A stretch of 8,003 nt of DNA from Acidobacteria bacterium CG_4_9_14_3_um_filter_49_7 (GTDB lineage: Bacteria > Acidobacteriota > Holophagae > Thermotomaculales > Thermotomaculaceae): NCBI GenBank assembly GCA_002789615.1, contig PFTO01000132.1, forward strand, positions 1-8,003, in the 5' to 3' direction. A program made the position numbers and the translations under genes. Positions 1 through 7,048 of the stretch are shown here, one piece after another. The notes beneath the pieces were generated by a model. That model made no database searches, was not told the DNA's origin, and was given only the letters and a program-made list of their open reading frames with translations. Position 1 is the first letter of the stretch. Each line of letters starts with the position of its first letter.

Positions 1-181
1 GGATCAGAAACAGGATCAGCAGAAAAAAGAACAGAAACAACCACCGTCGGCACAGCAGCAGAAAAAGGAACAGGCAAAAAGAATGTTGAAGGCGCTACGG
101 GAACAGGAAAAGCAGGATAGAAAGAAAAATGCAAAGCAGAAAGCGGTGCGACCTGTTGAACGGAATGTAAAAGACTGGTAA
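1..181 (+). CDS. batC: BatC-like TPR protein, C-terminal fragment (5' end outside window)
   Basis: The reading frame is open from base 2 and ends at TAA 179-181, giving the last 59 residues of a protein that begins left of the window. The visible part is very hydrophilic: a Gln/Lys/Glu-rich stretch (residues 1-25), then a helical segment around RMLKALREQEKQDRKK, ending in VERNVKDW. BatC proteins are known to carry TPR repeats followed by a charged, Gln-rich tail with an 'M-L-x-A-L-x-x-x-E' helix and a closing K-D-W, and this matches; the TPR part itself is not visible. The gene lies 35 bases ahead of batD on the same strand, the expected Bat order. In the family BatC is thought to be periplasmic and to act with the VWA proteins BatA/BatB. 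The call rests on the tail motif plus context, so a different Lys/Gln-rich protein is possible but less likely. Confidence 0.75.
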   Translation, partial: DQKQDQQKKEQKQPPSAQQQKKEQAKRMLKALREQEKQDRKKNAKQKAVRPVERNVKDW

Positions 182-216
182 ACTGAGACATTGAAGCAGG
201 ACCGAAGGGAGTTGGA

Positions 217-1998
217 ATGGCGAAGTTTCTTCTGCCAATATTATTGATACTAGCGTTGCCGCTCCGTGCCACGGAGGTCACTGCCACTGTGTCTGCAAAT
301 CCAGTGGGAACGGAGGACGCGTTTCAGCTTACCATCAAAGTGGATGGAGTGACCGGGGAGGTTCAGTTTCCCGAACTGACATCCATTCCGGATTTCAATA
401 TTATAGCCGGTGCGTCCACCAGCCGTTCCACGCAGATTATTAACTGGAGAACCTCTGTTTCCAGCAGCATAACTTACACATTATCTCCCCGATCGGCCGG
501 CACATTTACCATTCCACCTTTCATTGTCAAGGTTGGTGGTAAGGAATATAAAACGCAACCAATAAAGCTTGCCGTTAAAAAGGGAAGCCTGCTGTCTCAC
601 CAGCAATCCCGGCCAAGGTCACCGTTTGACATGTTCAACGACAATATGTTCAATCCACCGGCATCTGCCCGGCGACCGGTTAGCGCCGATTCCCTTTTCA
701 TCCGGTGTGAACTGAGTGAGCCGATTGCTTACATGGGTGAAGCCGTGATGGTAAGCTATCGAATTTACAGTCGGGTTTCCGTGGCACAACTGGGAATACG
801 GGAGTTGCCGGATTTTACCGGTTTCCTGACCGAGGATGTACCGCAGAACCATGTTTTGAACCAGGAAGCCAGGACTGTTAATGGTGTCACTTACAATACT
901 GCGGTGATTTTCAGAAAGATCGTGTTTCCAACAAAAACGGGGCGATTGCCCCTGCCTCAGCCGGTGTTCAACATCCAGGTGGGGAACCCGTATTCGTTTT
1001 TCCCCGGTGAGCCGATACAGCGAAAGAGCCAACCGGCAACTTTGACCGTGTATCCACTGCCCACGCCGCAACCGAACGGTTTTTCCGGTGCTGTCGGCCA
1101 GTTCCAATTGTCAGTCTCTTTTAACCAGGATCACGTGAAAATGGGGGACAGTATTACCTGTACAGTTGCTGTGTCGGGAGAAGGGGACTTTAATACGGTT
1201 GAGCTGATGTTTCCCGAAAGCGTGGACGGATTCAGGATGTTTCGACCATCATCTCCTGAACTCAAGCGGGAGCAGGGAAATCCTTTGAGAGGGGTGAAGA
1301 CCTGGAAAATTGTCCTCGTTCCTCAAAAAACCGGAACCCTTGTGATTCCCGGAACCAGGATGACGTTTTTTAACCCGGTATCAAAAGATTACGTAACAAG
1401 GGAAACCAAGCCCGTTGAAATTTCAGTTGAAAAAGGAACCGGTACTGCAACTTCCGTTGTCCCCGGAGCCGGTGGCAGTGAAGTCGTGGCGGTTGGAAAC
1501 GACATTGATTATATTCGTACCGGGGATACTCCTGACCGATTTGTGGATATTTCAGAAAGCCAGTGGTACCGCATTTTAATTGTAGCGGTACCGTTTCTGT
1601 TTATCTTCTTCGGGATTGTGCTCCGGTGGCGGGACCCGTCCCGGAGAGATCCGGTGACCTACCGGCGGACCCATGCAGCCAGTCTGTTTCGAAGTCGGAT
1701 TCGCGGCGCAGCGAAATACCTGAAGAAAGGCCGGGGACGTGAATACTATCAGCAGGTTTCCAAAGCATGTATTTCTTACTTTTCGGACAAATGGAACCGT
1801 CCAATCCTGGATTTGAAGATTGATGAAATTGCCAGGGACCTGGAGGCACAGGGTGTGGAGCCTGAACTGATTCGTGCCATTGTGGATGCAGTGGAATATT
1901 GCGATTTTGAAAGCTACACCCCAAGCAGCAACGCACTGAACCGGGACATCATAAAAGACGCGGAAATTGCTGTTTCAAGACTGGAGAAAGTGTTATGA
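217..1998 (+). CDS. batD: BatD-family membrane protein (oxygen tolerance)
   Basis: This 593-residue protein has the full BatD layout. An N-terminal signal peptide (residues 1-18, hydrophobic core FLLPILLILALPL, likely cut near RAT-E) is followed by a large periplasmic part built of beta-sandwich segments at about 20-122, 160-280 and 293-404. These are separated by a linker with the Asp/Phe/Met-rich stretch DMFNDNMFN (138-146) typical of BatD. A single membrane helix at about 451-470 is followed by a basic, helical cytoplasmic domain (472-593). The ATG at 217 has AGGGAG five bases upstream, which supports this start. The length is normal for the family. BatD is predicted to sit in the inner membrane beside BatA/BatB. 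The Bat operon was named from Bacteroides aerotolerance, but the molecular action is unresolved. Its stop overlaps the batE start (ATGA), so the two are probably translationally coupled. No frameshift or truncation is seen. Confidence 0.9.
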   Translation: MAKFLLPILLILALPLRATEVTATVSANPVGTEDAFQLTIKVDGVTGEVQFPELTSIPDFNIIAGASTSRSTQIINWRTSVSSSITYTLSPRSAGTFTIPPFIVKVGGKEYKTQPIKLAVKKGSLLSHQQSRPRSPFDMFNDNMFNPPASARRPVSADSLFIRCELSEPIAYMGEAVMVSYRIYSRVSVAQLGIRELPDFTGFLTEDVPQNHVLNQEARTVNGVTYNTAVIFRKIVFPTKTGRLPLPQPVFNIQVGNPYSFFPGEPIQRKSQPATLTVYPLPTPQPNGFSGAVGQFQLSVSFNQDHVKMGDSITCTVAVSGEGDFNTVELMFPESVDGFRMFRPSSPELKREQGNPLRGVKTWKIVLVPQKTGTLVIPGTRMTFFNPVSKDYVTRETKPVEISVEKGTGTATSVVPGAGGSEVVAVGNDIDYIRTGDTPDRFVDISESQWYRILIVAVPFLFIFFGIVLRWRDPSRRDPVTYRRTHAASLFRSRIRGAAKYLKKGRGREYYQQVSKACISYFSDKWNRPILDLKIDEIARDLEAQGVEPELIRAIVDAVEYCDFESYTPSSNALNRDIIKDAEIAVSRLEKVL

Positions 1999-2750
1999 GA
2001 AAATGGTTGGTAATTCTCCTGTGCCTGACAACCTTTGGTTCCGCTTCTGATATCGGGGCGCTGTACCGAAAAGCGGGGGAAGCGTATGCCGCAAAGGACT
2101 ATGACAAAGCCATTGAACTGTACAGCCAGGCTGCTTCTGAACTGAGTGCCAGCGGCGAAAAGAGTTTTGACCTGATGTATAACCTGGGATGTGCCAGCTT
2201 CCGAAAAGAGGACCTGGCTTCCGCAAGACTCTATTTTGAGCAGGCGCGGCGAATCCGTCCCCTGGACCCTTCTGTCAACCGGAATCTCAAGGTACTGGAA
2301 AGCCGGCTTTCAGATAAAATTAAGGTCCCCCCGGTTGGCACCGTGGAGAAAGCCTATCAACATTTGTATCAATCCATTCCGTACCCCGTTCTGACCGGTT
2401 CCCTGTTAATCTTCTGGTTTCTTGTCTTCATATTTCTGGGATTGTTGATCTCCGGTCGATATTCCCGCAAGCCTTTCTACTACGGGTTGGGAGTTTCACT
2501 TATTTTGCTGCTGATGACATTCGGCCTTGCAAATTCCCGTGCCGGAGAACTGGCCAGACGGGAAGCCGTCGTGTTTCAACCTGAAGTGGAGGTGTTCAGT
2601 GAGCCTTCAACTTCCTCATCTCTGCTGTTTCGCATCCATTCCGGAGCACTGGTTGGAATGGAGGGTGAGCAATCCGGATTTGTTCACATCATTCTCCCGG
2701 ACGGGATGAATGGGTGGGCACGGAAACAGTCTTTCAAAGCCATCCACTGA
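1995..2750 (+). CDS. batE: BatE-like TPR / SH3b membrane protein
   Basis: The 251 residues start with a signal or anchor sequence (about 1-17), then about two TPR units at 19-95 (AGEAYAAKDYDKAIELYSQA, then MYNLGCASFRKEDLASARLY, each with the usual Gly/Ala/Tyr positions). Two membrane helices follow at about 131-153 and 160-179. A C-terminal SH3b-type beta domain spans about 190-250, with the hallmark HSGALVGMEGEQSGFVHI and DGMNGWARK segments. This architecture is that of BatE, the last gene of many Bat operons. The TPR part presumably faces the periplasm and binds partner Bat proteins, while SH3b domains often bind peptides or peptidoglycan; both roles are inferred. The start ATG lies inside the end of batD (4-base overlap), with GGAG 8 bases upstream. 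Cys10 follows LVILL but the -1 residue is Leu, so a lipoprotein signal is not supported. Confidence 0.85.
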   Translation: MRKWLVILLCLTTFGSASDIGALYRKAGEAYAAKDYDKAIELYSQAASELSASGEKSFDLMYNLGCASFRKEDLASARLYFEQARRIRPLDPSVNRNLKVLESRLSDKIKVPPVGTVEKAYQHLYQSIPYPVLTGSLLIFWFLVFIFLGLLISGRYSRKPFYYGLGVSLILLLMTFGLANSRAGELARREAVVFQPEVEVFSEPSTSSSLLFRIHSGALVGMEGEQSGFVHIILPDGMNGWARKQSFKAIH

Positions 2751-2836
2751 TCTTATGGGTCACAGGCTCAACGTCTAACCCACCGTCCCTCAATTCATCA
2801 AGTAGAAGTGAAAGAAAAATAGAGGAACCTAAAGAG

Positions 2837-2898
2837 TTAGTGTCTCCTGAATTTCCTACCATTCACAATCCACTATTCATGTGGAATTGAGACACTTA
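2837..2898. repeat. Inverted repeat in the convergent intergenic gap
   Basis: The 145 bases between the batE stop and the stop of the opposing DUF5916 gene hold an 8-base perfect inverted repeat: AGTGTCTC (2839-2846) and GAGACACT (2889-2896). Inside it is a second hairpin, CAATCCAC (2866-2873) against GTGGAATTG (2881-2889), with a 7-base loop and one bulged A. The right arm runs into the TAA stop of the minus-strand gene. On the minus strand a U-rich stretch (ATTTTTCTTT, complement of about 2812-2821) follows some 18 bases beyond the stem, which is too far for a standard intrinsic terminator. It may still help end one or both convergent transcripts; that is inference. A weaker 5-base stem, TGGGT/ACCCA (2756-2760 and 2778-2782), lies just after batE. 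Confidence 0.4.
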
Positions 2899-5061
2899 CC
2901 ACTGCCATGTCCAGCGGAGTTTCAGGGCAATCTGGTTGGATATGGGAATGCTGTTGGAGAGCGGTCGATCCAATGGCCGCTCCCAGCCATAGTTCCAGAC
3001 AAGGTATATGTCCCGACCCGGAGCAATTGTCCATCTGAGGCGGTTGTTGACGCCGATATCCCGTGAACCGTTGTCGTACTGGGTGTAACTGGAGAGTACC
3101 AGGTAAGGTGTGAAGGCGTAAACAAGCTTGAATTGCCAGAGCCTTTCCACAAAGTTCCCCTGGGGCAGGTGGCCGAAATCGTGTTCGGTTTCCAGTGCCA
3201 TGTGAAGGTGGCCCCCATAGGCTGACCAGCGAATGTAGACCTCCGTCTGGGTAAGGTGGCCTGTGTAGAATTCGCCAAACCATGTGGATGTGCCAATTGC
3301 AAAAGGATTTGAGTCCGACGATTCCAGTTCCACCCGGTAGCGAAGGAAGTGGTAATCGCCGGCAGGGATAAAGACCCCTTTTGAAATTTCAAAGGGCTCA
3401 TAGAGAAATTCATAAGTGGGCGCAATATTGAATTCAAAATGGGCACCGGATTGGGTATTCACATTGAAGGGCGCAGTAAACAGTCGCCATGTCTCGGTGA
3501 CTCCGTTAAGGTTTTCCACATACCAGATGGATGATTCGAAGAACATCTGGCGAATCCACTTCGCTGTTTTACCCTCAGGTCTCGGCTGGTATGCCAGCCC
3601 TGCTGACAACTGCCGTGTTCCTGGCCGCGGCAGGAAGCCCAGGGCCGGGTTCATGGCATCTCCGAATTCTCTGAATGTAATGTGCATATCCCACAAGTCG
3701 TTGGGGTAATCTACTTTGAATCCCCATCCACTTTTCCGTCCGGTCTCAAGTTCACTTGAAGTACCGGCAAACCAGCCACCTGCTCTGAAATTTTTGTCAC
3801 CGTGGAAGGTGGAAGTGCTCCAGACCGCGTCCACTCCTGCCATGGTGTTCTCAGACACGCCGTCCGGATTCCCGCTTGTCAGAATTGTACCGACCCGAAA
3901 GTTGGGGGTGAGGTCATAAACCACCCGCCCCGCAAACATGTTGGTGCCGGGCGTGTTGTCGGAATCCCTTGTCTGTACGTCAAGCATTACCATGGACCAT
4001 GGACCCTGCTGCCCCATCACCTTGACACCGAAATCAATGGGAACCGGTTTTTCGTTGTGCAACCCGATGCGGCGGGAGTAAAAGGGCACAAAATCCTGAT
4101 TGAGTCCAATGCCGAAATCAAATAGATTGGACCCTTCCAGAAAGAAGGAGCTCTTTTCCGGAAAAAAGAGACTGAATCGCGTCAGATTGACCTGCCGCGT
4201 GTCCACCTCTGTTTCCGCGAAATCAGTGTTCAGGGTCAGCATGCCGGTGATCCCCGGTGTAATGCTGTATCGAATATCCAAACCTCCCGTGGCTTTCAAT
4301 ACCTGGTGATTATCCCGAAAGTTCCGGTCGGTCTGAATTGCGCCATAAGGACTGATGGAAAGGCCATGCCCCTGGTTCATGCCCTTCATATTGGACAAAA
4401 TTCCTGTGTGGCGCATGTCAAACCGATGGCAATCCAGGGTGATGCCTGCCCAGCGCAGACTCAATTGTTTTCGGGCCACCCACCGCTGGACGTCAATTTT
4501 CCAGATATCCTGTCCTGGAGTAAATCGAAGGGTATGGGACGGGATCTTTATCTCAACAGTCCAGCCGGTTTTTGTCCGGCAAGTACGGGCATCCCAGATT
4601 CCATCCCAGTCCAGCGACATGCTTTCTGCTCCGGAAATCAAGCCATCTGTGCGCGCTCCCGCAGGGTTTACCTGAAACATGAATCCGGTTTGGTTGTCTC
4701 CGAAGGTGTCCAGCAGCACGGCCACTTTGTCATCTCCGTCCATTTCACTGTCCCGCTGCATGGTATGGGCAGACATTCTGGATGGTTTTGGGTCGTCGCA
4801 AACAATACCGATGTATAGGGCTCGGCTGGTAACCAGAATGTAGCTGCGGGTGTGAAAAGGGGTGGGCTCACCGGGATACGGCGACTGTTGGGTCAGGTCG
4901 CCGATGACACCGGCATGCTGCCAGGCCGGTTCATCCAGTCGCCCATCCAGGTGAATGGGTTCATCTGTGCGTCCGGCTTTGACCCGGTTTTCCGCTGCCA
5001 CAGGCACAATCCATACGATAATCAGCATCAACAGGAAATAGTAACGGTTTCTCAGAACCAA
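2896..5061 (-). CDS. CBM9-like / DUF5916 outer-membrane protein
   Basis: The 721-residue protein has a signal peptide (about 1-23, core YYFLLMLIIVWIVPVAA). A carbohydrate-binding family 9-like domain follows at about 34-215: IHLDGRLDEPAWQHA, ALYIGIVCDDP, DDKVAVLLDTFGDNQTGF, then GWTVEIKIP. From about 229 to the end it matches DUF5916, with the diagnostic FFPEKSSFFLEGSNLFDFG (299-317) and alternating aromatic/polar strands expected of a beta-barrel. It closes in LRWTWQW, a C-terminal aromatic typical of barrels inserted by BAM. The family is widespread in Bacteroidota and Acidobacteriota; its ligand and function are unknown, so sugar binding should not be assumed. The start is TTG, chosen because GGAGGG sits five bases upstream and it gives a proper positively charged signal-peptide start. 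The gene lies 82 bases after the DUF2207 gene on the same strand. A weak -10-like CATAAT (complement of 5093-5098) lies in that gap, without a good -35. Confidence 0.88.
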   Translation of the reverse strand: MVLRNRYYFLLMLIIVWIVPVAAENRVKAGRTDEPIHLDGRLDEPAWQHAGVIGDLTQQSPYPGEPTPFHTRSYILVTSRALYIGIVCDDPKPSRMSAHTMQRDSEMDGDDKVAVLLDTFGDNQTGFMFQVNPAGARTDGLISGAESMSLDWDGIWDARTCRTKTGWTVEIKIPSHTLRFTPGQDIWKIDVQRWVARKQLSLRWAGITLDCHRFDMRHTGILSNMKGMNQGHGLSISPYGAIQTDRNFRDNHQVLKATGGLDIRYSITPGITGMLTLNTDFAETEVDTRQVNLTRFSLFFPEKSSFFLEGSNLFDFGIGLNQDFVPFYSRRIGLHNEKPVPIDFGVKVMGQQGPWSMVMLDVQTRDSDNTPGTNMFAGRVVYDLTPNFRVGTILTSGNPDGVSENTMAGVDAVWSTSTFHGDKNFRAGGWFAGTSSELETGRKSGWGFKVDYPNDLWDMHITFREFGDAMNPALGFLPRPGTRQLSAGLAYQPRPEGKTAKWIRQMFFESSIWYVENLNGVTETWRLFTAPFNVNTQSGAHFEFNIAPTYEFLYEPFEISKGVFIPAGDYHFLRYRVELESSDSNPFAIGTSTWFGEFYTGHLTQTEVYIRWSAYGGHLHMALETEHDFGHLPQGNFVERLWQFKLVYAFTPYLVLSSYTQYDNGSRDIGVNNRLRWTIAPGRDIYLVWNYGWERPLDRPLSNSIPISNQIALKLRWTWQW

Positions 5062-5066
5062 AGAAT

Positions 5067-5072
5067 CCCTCC
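5067..5072 (-). promoter_or_regulatory. Strong ribosome binding site deciding a TTG start
   Basis: GGAGGG on the minus strand lies five bases ahead of the TTG at 5061-5059. The next in-frame ATG is codon 12 (within LLMLIIV), which has no Shine-Dalgarno sequence and would remove the Arg-containing front of the signal peptide. The TTG is therefore the better start for the DUF5916 gene. Confidence 0.75.
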
Positions 5073-5143
5073 AGCAACCCGGCGATTAACAAATTATGCC
5101 ATATTTTTCGGCCCTAAATCAGCTACGTTGTGCAGAAATGGCT

Positions 5144-7048
5144 TCAGAAACCTCCACCTCCGCCGCCTCCGCCTCCGCCACCGGAGAAGCCGCCACCTCC
5201 GCCGCCCGAACTGGAACCGGGGGGTACAGACGAAGAAGAAACAGCCGAATTGAACGATGAAGAGAGAGACGAAGCGAATCCGGCTGCCCCCAGCATACCC
5301 CAGTTAGTGGTGCCGCTGTACCAGCCGGGTCGATAACCGCCTTGTTCAGGTGTCAATTGGGTATTGAGAATACTGGTGAATCGTTCGGCCCACTGGTTTT
5401 CTACACCCAGAGCCAGCGCGTAGGGCAGATATTTTTCAAAAAGCTCCGGTGTCTTGTTTATGGGCGTCCGGAAGTTCAGCTCGTCCTTTTCAGAAACAGA
5501 TAGAAAGAGCTTGAATCCCTCAATTTTGTCCATCTCCCTGCGCCCGAACAGCATGGGGGCTTTTAGTAGCCAATAAAACAACGCATCTATAAATAGAATG
5601 ACAATCAGCATCATTACCGGAAGAAGGCCGGCAGTTTTACCGAGTAGATAACCTACGACAACTTCGCCGGCCAGAAAGGGCAGGGAAAAAGCCGTCATGC
5701 CGATGGCTGCGACAATGCTTTTCAGCTGGCCCCGAAAGACATTTTTCCAGGCGCTGAAGGCAGCCCCGAGGAGGGCGAGAACACCCCCGGTCCATCCGGC
5801 CAGCCACAGTGACATGAAGATGGCAGACGCCGGGAGTCGTGACAATCCGACAACGGCAGCGATAACCAGAATGGAAAACAGAACTCCCGGGACAAACCAC
5901 CCGGTATTTTTCTTGAAGTATTTTTTCATGAAATGATTTTTCAGAGATTTTTGAAAGGACTGTAGTGCACTTTGAATTGTCGTCGGGTTGCTGTTGTCCA
6001 GCAGAATGCTGGATCTGGCTCCAAGAAGCTTGTTGTAAAGCTTTGTTTCCTCCGGTGACAGACTTTTCTGAACGCCATCAATTCGAACAAGGGTATAATC
6101 TCCATCATTTTCCTCAATCCTGAGCAAGCCCTTCACCGCGAGGTTCAATATGGCTGCTGACATGGCTTGTTTGTCAAACCCCATTCTTTCAATGTAGCGC
6201 ATGGCTGCCGGTGAAAGGCCATCCGGCGGTTCGTACATGGGAGCAATCGGACCCGCCGCGGGGTCTTTGCCCACTCTTATCCACGCGAACATGTAGTAAA
6301 TCAACAGCAGAATCAAGCCCGCCAGTCCTGCTAAAAGGTTCAGGTTATCACTGAGCAACATTTCAGCTTTTTCTGATCCGGTGGGTTCGTGGACAAAGCC
6401 CTTCGGCCAGAGTACAACGATGGTCATCCCCTCTCCGGGCGCCAGCCCGCTGGTTGTTTCAAACACGGAATTTCCCATCGAATCCACCGATACGCGGCAA
6501 TTCTGTTCCTTTGAGCCATAGCTGCCTGTGTAGGCGCTTCTCTCCAATACCTTCTCTCCGGCAGAGCCAGGAAGAATAACAGTAATTTCCCCATGGTCAA
6601 TGGGGAAAGCCCAGCCCTGGCCGATGGCATTCCAGTATAATTCGTCATGGTCCTTAAAATAGCCCAGCTGCCGGGTGGTCTGATAAGTCAGTTCATAGTT
6701 GTAAATCCCCGGCGAGATGCTGCTGCTTTTGCTGCCGAGATAGACCCGCCATCCATTTTCGCGGCGTTCGACGGACCAGGGGATAGCATCTCCGTTTCGC
6801 AGCACTGAAATCACATCAAAGCGAACTTTGATCCGGTTTCCTGCTTTGTCCAGATAATCAGTTGGAAAATCCCGGTAAATTCCCCGTTTGATCCGGCGGC
6901 CTTCAGCGCGTACCTGGATGGTTTCCGTCACCCGCATGGAACTGTCGGGATTCACCACAATCCGACTGTCATAGTTCAGGATTCGTTCGTCCGCAAACCC
7001 GCTGGCAGCCATTGCCAACGTTAAAATCAGGACAAGAAAACGTTTCAT
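5144..7048 (-). CDS. DUF2207 family membrane protein with glycine-rich tail
   Basis: The 634-residue protein starts with a signal peptide (1-19, ending SGFAD). A periplasmic or external DUF2207 beta domain follows at about 22-220, with family motifs RGIYRDFPTDY (55-65), YELTYQTTRQLGYF (118-131) and DELYWNAIGQGWAFPI (135-150). A membrane helix at about 235-256 leads to a cytoplasmic stretch with YEPPDGLSPAAMRYI (272-286). Further hydrophobic segments lie at about 384-402, 408-432, 444-470 and 474-495. A conserved cytoplasmic block comes next, with IEGFKLFLSVSEKDELN (509-525), ELFEKYLPYALALGVE (535-550) and NQWAERF (551-557). The tail is a poly-glycine run ending in Phe. The protein has the usual family order and length. 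Biochemical function is unknown; DUF2207 genes are commonly next to lemA. The ATG overlaps the lemA stop (ATGA), with AGGGGGA six bases upstream, so the pair is probably co-translated. Confidence 0.88.
   Translation of the reverse strand: MKRFLVLILTLAMAASGFADERILNYDSRIVVNPDSSMRVTETIQVRAEGRRIKRGIYRDFPTDYLDKAGNRIKVRFDVISVLRNGDAIPWSVERRENGWRVYLGSKSSSISPGIYNYELTYQTTRQLGYFKDHDELYWNAIGQGWAFPIDHGEITVILPGSAGEKVLERSAYTGSYGSKEQNCRVSVDSMGNSVFETTSGLAPGEGMTIVVLWPKGFVHEPTGSEKAEMLLSDNLNLLAGLAGLILLLIYYMFAWIRVGKDPAAGPIAPMYEPPDGLSPAAMRYIERMGFDKQAMSAAILNLAVKGLLRIEENDGDYTLVRIDGVQKSLSPEETKLYNKLLGARSSILLDNSNPTTIQSALQSFQKSLKNHFMKKYFKKNTGWFVPGVLFSILVIAAVVGLSRLPASAIFMSLWLAGWTGGVLALLGAAFSAWKNVFRGQLKSIVAAIGMTAFSLPFLAGEVVVGYLLGKTAGLLPVMMLIVILFIDALFYWLLKAPMLFGRREMDKIEGFKLFLSVSEKDELNFRTPINKTPELFEKYLPYALALGVENQWAERFTSILNTQLTPEQGGYRPGWYSGTTNWGMLGAAGFASSLSSSFNSAVSSSSVPPGSSSGGGGGGFSGGGGGGGGGGGF
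5147..5206 (-). repeat. Glycine-codon repeat encoding the DUF2207 tail
   Basis: Sixty bases encode six Gly, Phe-Ser, eleven Gly and a final Phe just before the stop. The codons are mixed GGC, GGA and GGT, so the tract is a degenerate GGN repeat rather than a pure triplet repeat. Similar Gly-rich ends are known in DUF2207 and TPM/YgcG-type proteins, so it is probably a family trait. Any change in repeat number would alter length but not frame. Confidence 0.85.

Noticed and set aside
619..1107. 162-codon open frame antisense to batD
   Set aside because: It lies wholly inside a well-supported batD, has no family resemblance, and its composition looks like the complement of coding sequence.
2004..2024. 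Lipoprotein signal at Cys10 of BatE
   Set aside because: Leu occupies the position just before Cys, where lipoboxes need Gly, Ala or Ser.
2756..2782. TGGGT/ACCCA stem after batE considered as a terminator
   Set aside because: The stem is only five bases with a 17-base loop and no following T-run.
2922..3446. 174-codon minus-strand open frame inside the DUF5916 gene in another frame
   Set aside because: The DUF5916 frame is intact across this stretch and carries the barrel strands; the overlapping frame is low-complexity Ser/Thr/Pro-rich sequence without a domain.
4306..4818. 170-codon open frame on the + strand inside the DUF5916 gene
   Set aside because: It is fully antisense to motifs of the CBM9-like domain and shows no recognisable domain or ribosome binding site support.
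5150..5206. Short-repeat array considered as CRISPR or phase-variable tract
   Set aside because: The unit is a degenerate triplet coding for glycine, with no spacers; length changes would stay in frame, so on/off switching is not expected.
5130..5336. + strand frame encoding a poly-proline / acidic peptide
   Set aside because: It is the complement of the glycine codons and Ser-rich end of the DUF2207 protein; the proline run is a by-product of GGN codons.
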